A stretch of DNA of 64,000 bases from Periplaneta americana (GCF_040183065.1 NC_091123.1:8873001-8937000), one strand, 5' to 3'; numbered from the stretch's first letter, positions 11,963 to 22,494 are shown. The notes: generated from the letters alone by a model not told the origin. Translations and numbers: made by a program.

Positions 11963-12239
11963 CAATCAACATGCTAATGTACAAAAACTTCATTTAATAA
12001 TTATAATAATATACATTTAAGTGTTCAATGCATTCCTTCCTACACATCACAGTTATAGGTGTTACAGCAACATAAACTTAATAAATTACAAGTAATAAAT
12101 GAAAATAATGTTGCATATAAATAAATAAATGTAAACATTTTCAACTGCATTCCTCCTTCCCATGCTTTGGCTCCGCATTTAATAGGATTTCTCTGGCCTT
12201 TCTTTGTATTTTCCAATAAAGTCGAACAATACAATCTTA

Positions 12240-12400
12240 GAATGTAGGCTTTCACGGCCAGCGTTGATAGGATGGGTATTTTTCGGGCTAGAGGGCCGTG
12301 GTCTGTCGGTATTACAACCAAATGTTTCGTCCACTACTTCGGTGGACATGAGTGGCGTGGTACACGTGTGCGGAGAGATTACTGTGTGCACAGTATAGAG
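12240..12400. repeat. Probable dispersed repeat, unclassified
   Basis: This GC-richer block contains a small inverted pair (tttcgtccac / gtggacatga region) of a kind I associate with arthropod dispersed repeats. No coding region or ends could be defined. It lies 0.75 kb upstream of the TSEN15 start and might be part of its 5' region. Confidence 0.3.
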
Positions 12401-13134
12401 AACATACTATGCTGTGTGTATCAGGAACTGGCATTGAGATTGGTAGCACGTCGATATTTAAGATGTGGGACGGTTGTGGCTTGCGGTTTGCACCAATGGC
12501 TTCGGTGTTCTGATTGTCATAGTGTCTAATTGTCGGAGAAGGGATTTTTTTTTTGTGCGTGCGGTTTTTTTTTTTTGTTCTCTCTCCTCTCCCTTTTGTT
12601 TTTTTTTGTGCTGAAATATGGATGGAAGGGAATTTCGTTTTGTTTCATTGGCCAACGTGTAAATAGCATTGTCGCCAATGGAGGCGATTTCTTTTTCGCT
12701 AGATGTGATATATTTCTGTGTTACTTTGATCAGTAAAATTTATCAAATTTATATTACTGGTAGAGATTCAGCTTTTTTTAAACCTAATGAAGACAGAATA
12801 ATTAATTTCTCAATTTTTACTTTTGGTAAATTAATAATAGTATATCTATTTAGCGACATGCACGTTTTATAGCGTGTTTTAAGAATGGTATTGGCAACGA
12901 TTACTGCGCCCTATGCTATGGTTTTGTTTATATCTGAGAGTATAGATCTGTATGTAATCTGTGGTGTAGAATGACTTTTTATTTCTATACTCTTAGGTTT
13001 AAGCGATTGTTTTTTGTTGAAACTTTGCTTGGAGTATGCATTAATAGTAGCTATAAAGTGATGTGTTGTATTTATTTGAGGTCATGTTTTCTGCTATAAA
13101 TTTATATTAAAAAATTGTTTGCTCGGAATTAAAG

Positions 13135-13161
13135 ATGACGAACTACATAGTTCATCCTGTA
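13135..13161 (+). CDS. TSEN15: TSEN15 exon 1 (start codon)
   Basis: ATG in the context attaaagATG, nine codons MTNYIVHPV, then the perfect donor gta|gtaagt. It is tiny but in phase 0 with exon 2, and the HP pair matches the human HPKY. Confidence 0.85.
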
Positions 13162-14881
13162 GTAAGTTAAACAAACGATGTGGACATGCTTGTTATGCAA
13201 ACATAACCTCACATTCATTGTGAATAAACGTCTCCAAAGTGAATAAATATTTACCGATACTAATGTGCGGTTTTTTAATTTCAGTTGCAAGATATGATAA
13301 ACCTGGGGTGTAGAAACCAATTCAGTGTTGGAATTGCTTTTCAAGTGTATATGGATTTGTGTGAAGGTGTGTAAATGTCTGGAAATGTTAGTAGGCGTAT
13401 ACATAGGTAGTTTGTAATTACAGCATTTAACATATTTTTGTGTTTAGTTCAGGCACTACGAGATGTAAAATACCTGTACAGTCGTGAGCTGGACTTGTTG
13501 TATCTGACGGGTACAAAAGGCAGAAGTCATGATTCTGCGTCGCCGGAAATATTTCTACCACTATCAACTATTTCTGAAATAACTCCTGCGTGGATACGGA
13601 AGGTGCAGGATACACTTTGCGCAGACGAAGTGAGAAAAGGGTAATTGCCAATTTGCGAATCTTAATTTTGGGTTGAAGTCACCAGTTTGGCCGTGACTTG
13701 AGCTTAGATGTGCAGTACACTCAGATCGCTTGATATACGTTTTTCTCCAGTTTACCACAGTGTTACGTTAAATTTGGTCCGTGTGAGCCTCGGACTATTT
13801 ATTCTTCAAATCACTTTTTATGTAATTTACCACGTTACGTTACTTGCCTTTTCAGAATGTGTAACAACGACTCAGAGTGTTACTGTGGCATTCTAGGTCT
13901 GTACCTTATTTTCTTTTTTGCCTGCCTGCCTGCCACTCACAATCACTAGTTTTGTTGAAGGTTCACCAATATTTGATTACTGGTTAGAGCTGATGTGTGT
14001 ACTAGTGCGTAATTAATAGTGTATTTACCATTATTAGATCAGTTCACATCGAAGTTTACCTTATTAATACATTTTTTTCAGGGTAATGTAATATCTAACA
14101 GTGTCTGTTACTGTGCACACAGCCATCCTACATTTCTTCTGATCCCTTAGGAACTCGTTACCTCTTCATTCCCTCCTATTGGAGATCTTTACAGCTAGTT
14201 CTCTCCTCTTACTTCCCTGCTCCCTCCACCTCGACAGGCTCCTGGACTGTGCCATTGATTCTGAAAGTACATTGCAACAAACCTCCTGTCTTAGTCAAAT
14301 GCCTTTGACAATAGAATGAGTGAATGCCTAGTATTATACTCAGGTTTTGTTTGGACTATTTTATTTTATTCCTGACTATATTATTTCTTAAGTTTGTATT
14401 TGTTATCTGTTCAGTTAGAGTTTTGTGTCCTGTGGAGGGGGAAAGGAATTAGCCAGCCTATCTCGTCTCCTGGCTTAGTTGTCTCATGAGTGATGCCTTA
14501 TTGGCCTTAGTTATTAGGTTTCAACTTATCTTGTACACGTTGACTAAACAACAACATTAAATGTCTATTTATACTTTTGTAACATTGAACCTGGGGAATA
14601 TCACATTTATTTGTCTTATTACACTGTTTTGAACCGAATACGTTGGTGTAATGGCTATCATTCCTACCTTACATTCAAAAGACTCTTAGTTCGATCCTAG
14701 GGGCTGGCTATCCTAACTTAGATTTTCCTTGGTTTTCGAAGTCCCTCCAATTTCAAGGGCCGTTATCCAACTCCTTCCCAATTTTCACCCTTTTATCATC
14801 ACTTAATATATCATCGTATCATCTCCCTGCAACAAGCCTGACACCTGTCTGATCGAGAAGTGAACTTAGTAAAACTGTCCG

Positions 14882-14923
<42 letters not shown>

Positions 14924-17900
14924 GTTTTATTTTCCCTGGCAGAGTTAAGACCATCAGGCCTTCTCTTCCACTCAACCAGGATCAAAGCACATACAGGAAA
15001 ATACATACCGGTAAACAAGTATGAACTTAAAGAAATAATAAAAAAGAAAAAATAACATAAAAAAAATATTGACTGCATATGAATATAATCACAAAGAGGA
15101 AAATATATTTCCGATAAGTGATAAGCTGCAGTCATATAGTAAAATGGTGGCAAAAAAATATGTATATTCATTAAATAGGGCATGTTTATAATTGAAGAGT
15201 CCCATACCATAGCTGTGTGGTTTAAGGCACCATGCCTGGACTCTTATTATAGAATGAATTCTAGTTCGAGTCCTCAGGGGGAAGGAATTTTCTCATGAAA
15301 TTTCGGCCAGTGTATGGGACTAGTGCCCATCCAGCATCGTGATGCACTTGGAGAGCTATGTTAGGTAGCGAAGTCTGTTATGAAAGCCAGCTGTAACGGT
15401 TGGGGGATCATCATGCTAACCACACTATACCTCCATTCTGGCTTGATGATCGTCCACCTCTGGCTCGGCATAAGGCCGTTAGGACAGCAGCTGGCTAGTC
15501 AGTCTGGGCTCTTAAAAGATAGTGCTATGGATTATTTATTTTAAAAATAGACTTTAAAATGGTTAATTATAGTCTATAATCTATAATGTTAGCCTAAATA
15601 AATTTGAAAACTTAAAATATGACTGTTATTTAAACCATACATAAACATTGTTAAGTTGTAGACTGAACCTTTCCAACAGATACCTATCTTTGAAAGAAAA
15701 AATGTTCGCCCTTTATCTTAACTGAATTTGAAACAGATTCTTACTTTCGGAAAGGCCCTACATAAGGCTATAAACTCCATTCATTCAAAGGGAAATAATT
15801 GAGCTAGAAGCAAATGGCCTTAGTAGCCCCGTGAAGGGTCATTTTGGGAGTATAAATCAGTTTCAATATCAGATACGATTGGAGGTGAACTTAACTTTTT
15901 TTTTCTCAGAATTTCTCAGTTGGAAGAGTTGACTGTTATTTATACATTATGTATAGACTCACATTTCTCTTAATTCGTGCTCTAATTATGTCACAATTCA
16001 CCCACCTGGACATTTCCAGTAATAAGCAACACCTTAGTAGGTGAACAAAAAATTGTTATTGGATCTTTGACATCACACAAAACAGATCAGTATTTAATCA
16101 GCAAAAAAGACTTTGCGATATACTGACTAACATTAAAGTCACCTTGGAGGTTACCCTGTGCGAGTAGTGTCATAGTTCATGAAGCAGTGTGCTACAACTC
16201 TCAACTTTCCTGCCGTAATAATTTAAATCAGCGTTTTTAAACATTTTTCAACATGTGCCACACTAAAGATGTAATTTGAAATCCTGCAGCACACTCATAT
16301 AATCCAAAGCTGTGGTTCCCAATCAATTTCGAGAGTTTTAGAAGGAAATGAGGACTTTAAAATACAAATAAATGAGATAAAATTACATTCATTAATATGT
16401 ACAGTAAAATATTTTCAATTTTATAAGTATAACATAGGGGGGAATGATAAAGTATAATGGATAGTGAAAGGGCATATGAGGGAAAAAAGTTGAGAAGAGA
16501 ACAAAACACATATTATTCACAAATAGAACTGACACACTTTTTTGTACTTTTATTTGAAGTTTATGATAGAAATGTAAAATTTAATTATAGAAAATTATTA
16601 CAATGCAATATTAGTGTGATAATTATGGTACTATGCATGTTTTCTTAATTTGCTATTAAGGGCATATGAAAATACAATATTATTATATGTTTTGTCAAAG
16701 TATTTGATGTACGATTTTTTTTTTCATAAAGACAAGTAAAATACGATATTTTATAAGATTGATATGATATTCTAACTTTACTGACCTGGTAACCCTAGTT
16801 CTACGAAAGTCATTCTCTTTTCTGCTGTTCACATACCTACACTGTGTTTATTGATTGTTGACTTGTGCCACTGTCGCCGAAAGTTGACTCTTGTGGATTC
16901 AATCTTTTTACTACTCTTTTCACTCTTACTTTTCCAATTTTTGCTAAGACAACCTTTACTGTTTTCATTTTCTCGCAGCACACCAGTTGAAAATGGCTGA
17001 TCTAAATATATGAAGCACAGTTCACAATAATCATGAACTAACGTTCAATCAACATGTACCAGATCACCACTGTGGAGTAACGATTTGCTTGCCTGACTGT
17101 GAAATGAGTAAGCCGAGGTTCAAATTCTGGTTGGGACAAATCACCTGGTTGAAATTTTCTCAGGGTTTTCCCTCAACCCATTAAAAGTAAATGCTGGGTA
17201 ATTTTCGGTGCTGGACCCTGGACTCATCTCACTAGCATTATCACCTTCATCTCACTAAGATGCTAGATAACCATATCAGTTGATAAAGCGTCGTAAAATA
17301 ATCAACTAGAAAAAAACATGTACCACTAACCAGACAATATCAGATTGTATTAAACAGTGTCTTGTGTTGTAGGAAACCACCTGTGGAAGATTAAAGACAT
17401 TCCTATTGTTAGCACGTACAGTCAATTCTGGTTATAGTGAACCTCTGCGGACCAGCATATTTCGTTCACTATATCCGAGGTTCACTAAATCCGGAGTGTC
17501 TGTTTTTATACTACTGATGTTGCTATACATACAGTATTAATGCCCTTTTGGAACAGACCACATTCAATATCAGTACTAATGTTCGCTGTATCTTCCAACT
17601 TAAACACTTTATGCTTTGACATCCTGATGTTCACAGTTCGAAACTTGAATCTAATCTGGCCATGTAGGTAGTAGGCACTGACCAATTTCGCTTCTCTTCC
17701 CAGTAGAAGTATGCTACTGTGTACTCGGCCATGGAATTTCCCTGGGTTCACTTTTACAAAGATGCAGGAGGAAGGGTTGAGGACCATTATACTGTAATCC
17801 TTCTTGTATTTACCCTTTGGTCATCACTCTATTCCTTTTTTACAAAAGAAAATACTTTCTCTTCCTACTCTTCTAATAACCTCTTTTAAAGGAGTCAGAA

Positions 17901-19059
17901 CTAATCCTTCCTTTCTCCTTCACTGCGTACACTATTCCCTTTAACATGTTTCAAGCTGTCCAGGAAGCTGAACAAATCCTTTGTCTTTCAGTGCACTTAA
18001 GGAGTAGATTTTGTTCTGAACATATTCTTGGAAGTTTATAGGAGAAAAGGTTTCCTAAATTACTATTTTAGCCATTTTAAAATTACATTTTCTTGGGGAA
18101 GTTATAGTTTTAGGTTCACTATATCCAGAGCTGACTGTATTATGAAAACCTGTAACTCAGAAACTAAGCATTTGCAAACCTATATACGAGTAATTGTCAC
18201 TAACCCACCAGAAGATCCAGCACATAGAAGACTAAAAAGAAAACGGCATAGTGATATGAGGCTATAGGGTACTTATTGGAATTGCCAGTGGGTAGTACCC
18301 ATAAACAAGTGTCAAGTTATTTTATTTTTATTTAATTTTTTTTTGTTTTCCTTTCTCTGTTCTTGTTATTTCCAACTATAATGTATTTATTTATGTACAA
18401 TAAAGTTTACTTAATTAAAAAAATATATATATATATAAAAACTGTTTTCATTGTTTACATACAGTATTAGGAACACATTCCTTAAGTTATGCCACTTATT
18501 TTTGGGACACCTATATGACATTTGTTTGATGACCAATCGCTCTTCAAGGAAACCTTTGATTGTGTTATAAAAAATGTTGGTTTTGACGTCTTTGTGAAAC
18601 TTGATTTTTCCTCATCCTGTATAGTAAGAACTGGGACTGTGTTGTAGAATAACACTGGCCATGAAGGAGCACGACTCCACAGTTGTGTACTACCGCATGA
18701 TGCAAGGTCTGGTGCCTCCCGACTCACCAGAAACTGCCCGCCGCAAGAAACAGCGAGATGAAGCCAAGCATTGCATCGAGGTGGAGATGCGTCGAATGCG
18801 GCACGAGTTGCTGGCCAGGGCTCAGAAATCTGTACCTGAAGAAGGCGTGGAAACTTCTCAGCCAGATGAAAACAAAGCCGAGGATGTTGAAATGCCAGCC
18901 AGCACGTCTGAAGTTACTGACATGCCATCTAGTGACAAACAAGTGTGCACTGAAAATTCAACAGTGGAGCAGGATATTGATGTTGAAGTGTGTGCAAACG
19001 AGGAAGAGGTAGCAAGTGGAAAAAAAGACGCTGCTGAAGACCAAGAACTTGAACTGTGA
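13135..19059 (+). CDS. TSEN15: TSEN15 orthologue, tRNA-splicing endonuclease subunit Sen15, complete
   Basis: Coding exons are 13135-13161, 13285-13366, 13448-13640 and 18648-19059, giving 714 nt and 237 residues, all junctions in phase. Sen15 is a non-catalytic subunit that pairs with Sen34 in the nuclear complex that cuts introns out of pre-tRNAs. Similarity to human TSEN15 runs in order: HPV-LQDMINLGC (human HPKYLEMMELDIG), IAFQVYMDLCE (VAFLVYLDLME), ELDLLYLTG (LQLICLVG), PLSTISEITPAWIRKVQ (PTPITASLSHNRIREIL) and ITLAMKEHDSTVVYYRMMQG ([20 protein letters not shown]). The human protein ends soon after that block. Here about 112 more residues follow: a basic helix (ETARRKKQRDEAK..RRMRHELLAR, about 125-155), then an acidic Glu/Asp/Ser-rich tail to the stop. 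The start ATG has A at -3 and gives a short N-terminus. Introns are 123, 81 and 5007 bp. Confidence 0.93.
13285..13366 (+). CDS. TSEN15: TSEN15 exon 2
   Basis: Acceptor ttttttaatttcag|TTG, donor gtgaag|gtgtgt. It encodes LQDMINLGCRNQFSVG, then IAFQVYMDLCE, collinear with human residues around YLEMMELDIG. Confidence 0.9.
13448..13640 (+). CDS. TSEN15: TSEN15 exon 3
   Basis: Acceptor tgtgtttag|TT and donor aaaagg|gtaatt. It completes a Val codon from exon 2 and ends with two bases of Gly101. It carries the central beta/alpha block of the endonuclease fold. Confidence 0.93.
14400..14560. repeat. Dispersed repeat, family B (copy 1 of 3)
   Basis: It shares an ordered set of blocks (gtggagggggaaaggaa; ctcatgagtgatgc; ttgactaaacaacaa) with 35875-36012 and 49270-49400. 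It looks like a short interspersed repeat, but no Pol III boxes are obvious. Confidence 0.7.
14635..14870 (+). mobile_element. tRNA-derived SINE
   Basis: A tRNA-like head (ttggtgtaatggctatca, then agttcgatcctagggg) is followed by a body of about 170 bp and then an (AAT)n array at 14882-14921, probably its tail. It lies in TSEN15 intron 3. Confidence 0.65.
14882..14921. repeat. (AAT)n microsatellite
   Basis: About 13 AAT units at the 3' end of a SINE. Confidence 0.95.
15205..15535 (+). mobile_element. SINE, family with 'ggggatcatcatgctaacc' core
   Basis: A tRNA-like head (gtgtggtttaaggcacc, then agttcgagtcctcag) and a body of about 270 bp match the copy at 25370-25713 in order. It is about 15-20% diverged by eye. 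It lies in TSEN15 intron 3. Confidence 0.85.
17062..17314 (+). mobile_element. tRNA-derived SINE with target-site duplication
   Basis: It matches the copy at 24389-24650: head ctgtggagtaacgattt, B-box aggttcaaattctgg, body, and the end gcgtcgtaaaataa. An 11-bp direct repeat aacatgtacca flanks it at 17051-17061 and 17315-17325, which is a clear target duplication. It lies in TSEN15 intron 3. Confidence 0.9.
17419..18137. mobile_element. Non-autonomous pogo/Tc1-mariner-type element, 719 bp
   Basis: Terminal inverted repeats of about 26 bp start cagtcaattctggttatag on the left and cagtcagctctggatatag on the right (read inward). Both ends are flanked by TA, the target duplication of this superfamily. 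I see no transposase motif inside. It lies in TSEN15 intron 3. Confidence 0.8.
18648..19059 (+). CDS. TSEN15: TSEN15 terminal exon with acidic extension
   Basis: The acceptor ttgtag|AATAAC completes Gly101, and the exon reads to the TGA at 19057-19059. DSTVVYYRMMQG (110-121) is the conserved last strand. Residues from about 125 on are the lineage-specific basic-then-acidic tail. I see no canonical AATAAA in the next 350 bases. Confidence 0.95.
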
Positions 19060-19509
19060 ACATGTGTTTCAGTTGATAGATTCTGTTCTTGACATTTTTG
19101 TTCAGATTTCTGTGATAGGCCTGTACCAGCAGTAGTATCTCACTCTGTAGACCACAAGCAGTTGTGAACTGCCAGACAATGTTGAATGTCAAACTGAGAT
19201 GTTCTGAGCGAACTTTTTGTAATTATTACATAATATATTACAATAGTGGTAGCTCTGTGAGATAAAATCGGTGTCTTCTGGGACAGACACTGTTACACAT
19301 TTACGAAATGTGCCAGGTTGATATTCGTCACAGATGACATTATCCTTAAATATATATTATTTGACATCTTTCAGCGAAATTCAGTCGAAAAATATGATAA
19401 TGGATTTATGTAGTAGTTGTCTTTTTTCTTCCTCTTCCTCTTTCCTGTTCACATTCGTAATAATTCTACCTCTCTTCTTTTCGTCTCTCTTTTCTTCTCT
19501 TTATTTATG

Positions 19510-19545
19510 CATCCTCTCCTCTCCTCTCCTCTCCTCTCCTCTCGT
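19510..19545. repeat. (CTCTC)n simple repeat in a pyrimidine-rich tract
   Basis: About seven CTCTC pentamers lie within a CT-rich stretch at 19420-19600. Confidence 0.9.
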
Positions 19546-19612
19546 ACTTTTTCGTTTGCTTCGCCTTCCTTCTCTTCTCTTTACTTCGTCTTCTCTCCCA
19601 TTCACCATTCCT

Positions 19613-19705
19613 TCCAGTGCACCCTTCAGTAGGCAGTTTCTTCTCAACCAGTGACCGAGCCAATTCCTTTCCTCTTCCTGATCAGTTTCAGCATTATTCT
19701 TTTAT
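19613..19705 (-). mobile_element. LINE family C fragment, part 1 (interrupted)
   Basis: The reverse complement matches the LINE C-terminal fragment at 36990-37440. It stops abruptly after the block cctgatcagtttcag, and the family continues at 20541. An 0.83-kb insertion therefore splits it. Confidence 0.65.
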
Positions 19706-20540
19706 TGCTAGTGAGGGAAGAATCGAATAATTCGAATAAAAATTCTCGAATACTTTCGTAATTTATTCGAATAACGATTTAATTTCATCTACATATGGAG
19801 TTAATCTTCTTAAAAGGATATTCGACAAAATTTTGTATGACGTCAACAAAAATCGAAGAGGAGGAAAAATTCAAATATCTTGGAGTAACAGTAACCAGAA
19901 ATGCATATAGAGTGTTAGTTGGGAGGCCAGAGGGGAAAAGACCTTTGGGGACGCCGAGACGTAGATGGATAGATAATATTAAAATGGATTTGAGGGAGGT
20001 GGGATATGATGATAGAGACTGGATTAATCTTGCTCAGGGTTGGGACCAATGGCGGGCTTATGTGAGGACGGCAATGAACCTCCGGGTTCCTTAAAAGCCA
20101 GTAAGTAAGCAAGTAGGGATTTGATTACTCACTGGCACATTCTCACTTCTTGGTTTTCTTATCCAGCATGGCAGCGATAACAATAGCAGTGACAGCAGTG
20201 TATTGTGCAAGCACAGTTCATATTTTTTTTATTCTAATCACATGCTGGTAGCTATCTGTAACTTTTGATAAAGAAGTTGTATTCTTGCATTGCGCAATTA
20301 GATGAGAGAAAGAAAGAGAAGAGAGGTTAGACAGAGAGACGATGTGGAGCAAGTCTTTATTGCACGCAACTATCTCATGTTCGTATACGATTGATGAGCA
20401 TTCGGAGGATTCTCATTCTTCACTTCTCGCAGCATCTATCGTCTGAGCAAAGTATTCGAATACTTGTTCACGATTCGAGATATATTTCGAGAACTTACAA
20501 GAATCGAATAATTCGTATATTTGTTTTCGAATACTCCCAT
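19706..20540. mobile_element. Candidate hAT-like insertion splitting LINE family C
   Basis: Both flanks of this segment carry TTCGAA/ATTCG-rich subterminal sequence (for example tcgaataattcg near 19722 and 20503). Such motifs are common in hAT elements. The segment interrupts a LINE family C copy and contains its own nested LINE (19796-20117). A possible 8-bp target duplication (attattct / atcgttct) has two mismatches. The family call is tentative. Confidence 0.4.
19796..20117 (+). mobile_element. LINE copy with inverted 5' segment (same family as 11036-11962)
   Basis: Positions 19796-19850 are a minus-strand piece of the reverse transcriptase region (minus reading KILSNILL-like). It is joined to a plus-strand piece EEEKFKYLGVTVT, then directly to [18 protein letters not shown] and on to NLRVP and a stop at 20092-20094, with a taag tail. 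The block between VTVT and RNAYR is deleted. Confidence 0.85.
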
Positions 20541-20710
20541 CGTTCTTCCTTCACCCACTCTTTCCAACACAGTTTCATTTCTTATTCTGTCTGTCAGTTT
20601 CACACGTTCCATTCTTCTCCATATCCACATTTCAAATGCTTATAGTATCTCCTCTCTTATTTGCGTGAGTGAAGCGAGTTTTAAAGCCTTATATTTAAGA
20701 AGAGAGAGAG
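20541..20710 (-). mobile_element. LINE family C fragment, part 2
   Basis: The reverse complement carries the WRRMERVK-TDRIRNE block also seen at 36990-37200. It resumes the fragment broken at 19705. Confidence 0.6.
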
Positions 20711-20998
20711 ACATGAGACCGTAACAGATCCTGTAGGGTCTAATACGTGAAGGATATGATGATGATGATGATGATGATATTTAATAATGGTTTACAATAA
20801 TATGTTATGCGTTGAGTCACCAATACAGCATTTGTCTCAGTAATTAGATTATAGCCCTGTGTTTGCCAATAACTCAAGTTCCTGCTTTGTGGTCTTTGCA
20901 GATATGATTCACCCAGTATTCTACACAAGGTTCTCTGAATAAATGATAGTAATATAAAGGAAAGCAATGAAATAATGGCAGAAGAATAAACCACTCAC

Positions 20999-21140
20999 CT
21001 TCCCACCAAAATTCCCATCTTCCTTGTAGCCTCCATACTCTGCAGGACTGCAGTTCAGGTCTTCAGGGTGAGTAACACTGTAATTCATATCTTTCAACTT
21101 GTTCCTGTTCTTGTTAGGGTTATCAGATTATTTTAACGAA
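20999..21140 (-). CDS. Orphan exon-like open frame, low confidence
   Basis: The minus strand is open from 21140 to the strong donor-like junction AAG|gtgagt at 20998, encoding about 46 residues that include VTHPEDLNCSPAEYGGYKED. An acceptor-like tacag lies just right of 21077. It has no homology I recognise and no partner exon. It may be an exonised repeat. Confidence 0.2.
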
Positions 21141-21210
21141 ATGTAGGAAAATTGAACATCAAAATCTAAAATAGAACTAAAAGGTACAGTATAACTTAGA
21201 TCATAATATA

Positions 21211-22130
21211 CAGGGTGAATATAAAGTCTTTTCCTGATTATAAACTTTTGTTACTCAGAAACTATGCTAGATACAGGGTTGCTGTTTTTAGCAAATGATA
21301 CCTCAGCCTTCAAAGTTTTCATGAGTACATCTCAATATGTGCTCCGTTTGTTGTCCAGATAATGTCGGATTGAAACCTGATTTCATGTCATGTTTTTGCC
21401 AACATCCCAATTTTTCGACCCCCAAATCCGAACATTGTTTCTTTTGGCTTTTTCGGAGGTATGAAAGATTGCTTCATCAGAAAAACAAACTTGGTTAAAA
21501 TAGTCATTATATCGTTCAATTGCTTCCAGAATATTCACAGTAAATGCAGCACTTCGGGGACAGTCGTCTGGAACAAAGCTTGCATGATTTTTTACTTTGA
21601 ACATGTCAAACTGCAGCCGTCTGTGCAAAATTTTTCACACCTCCGGAAAAGTCAACAGATACAATGTTCGGTTTTGTGGGTTGCAAAAGCAGGATCTTAG
21701 CGAGAACATGGCATGAAATCGGGTATCGATCTGATGTTCTCCGGGTAACAAACGGAGCACATGTTGAGATGTACCGGTATTCATGAAAACTTTGCAGGTT
21801 GAGGTGTCATTTGCTGAAAATCTCATCCCTGTATCTAACATAGAGTCGACCTGGTTGGCGAGTTGGTATAGCGCTGGCCTCCCATGCCCAAGGTTGCGGG
21901 TTCGATCCCGGGCTAGGTCGATGGCATTTAAGTGTGCTTAAATGCGACAGACTCATGGCAGTAGATTTACTGGCATGTAAAAGAACTCCTGCGGGACAAA
22001 ATTCCGGCACATCCGGCGATGCTGATATAACCTCTGCAGTTGCGAGCGTCGTTAAATAAAACATAACTTTCTAACGTAGTTTTTCAATAATAAATGTTTA
22101 TAATCAGGGAAAGACTTTATATTCACTCTG
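21211..22130 (-). mobile_element. Mariner/Tc1-like element with long inverted repeats, SINE nested inside
   Basis: The termini cagggtgaatataaagtctt and (inverted) cagagtgaatataaagtctt match over 35 bp with two mismatches and are flanked by TA. Similarity between the two arms continues inward for about 190 bp. The minus strand encodes part of a transposase with the family motif CFSDEAIFHTS followed by NVRIWGS, the catalytic DE region of Tc1/mariner-type enzymes. Only a fragment of the gene remains. A SINE (21844-22069) interrupts the right arm. Confidence 0.88.
21844..22069 (+). mobile_element. tRNA-derived SINE nested in the mariner-like element
   Basis: Head ttggcgagttggtatagcgc and B box cgggttcgatcccgg are followed by a body ending gcgagcgtcgttaaataaaa. 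The direct repeats tctaacatag (21834-21843) and tctaacgtag (22070-22079) are its target duplication. A very similar copy is at 48873-49092. Confidence 0.93.
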
Positions 22131-22494
22131 TACATTTATTTTTATATGCCCTTAAAATATTCAAACCAATGACGGCTGCTGCATATGGTACTTCCTCGTG
22201 AAGAGTTTTAATTTTTGTTTGTGAGTGCTATTATTTTTAAATCTACATTTTATTACCTTAACATTTAGATGAATTTTAATCTGACTAGCATCTATGGGCT
22301 TTCAATTGTGACGAGAACTTCATCGTTTGTAGGAGCCTTGTTAGGTACTAGCAGCTTTGCTGGCTACCTGAAGAAAGACGAGACTTGAGTTTGTGCAGGG
22401 GTGAGAGGTGTGATAGGAGGGAGGCGTAGTTTAATTTCTATAAGCTCAATGCTGTGTATACACAAAGCTTTCATTGCGGAGTTTGACTCAACCA

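Noticed and set aside
16200-16340. hAT element end (aacatttttcaacatgtgccac region), also near 29046 and 36472
   Set aside because: These resemble the cagtggttctcaaact ends of hAT elements, but no matching opposite end or target duplication could be found for any of the three.
409-19059. FIRRM and TSEN15 as an operon-like functional pair
   Set aside because: They are separated by over 3 kb containing a LINE, have independent ends, and act in unrelated processes. Adjacency alone is not evidence.
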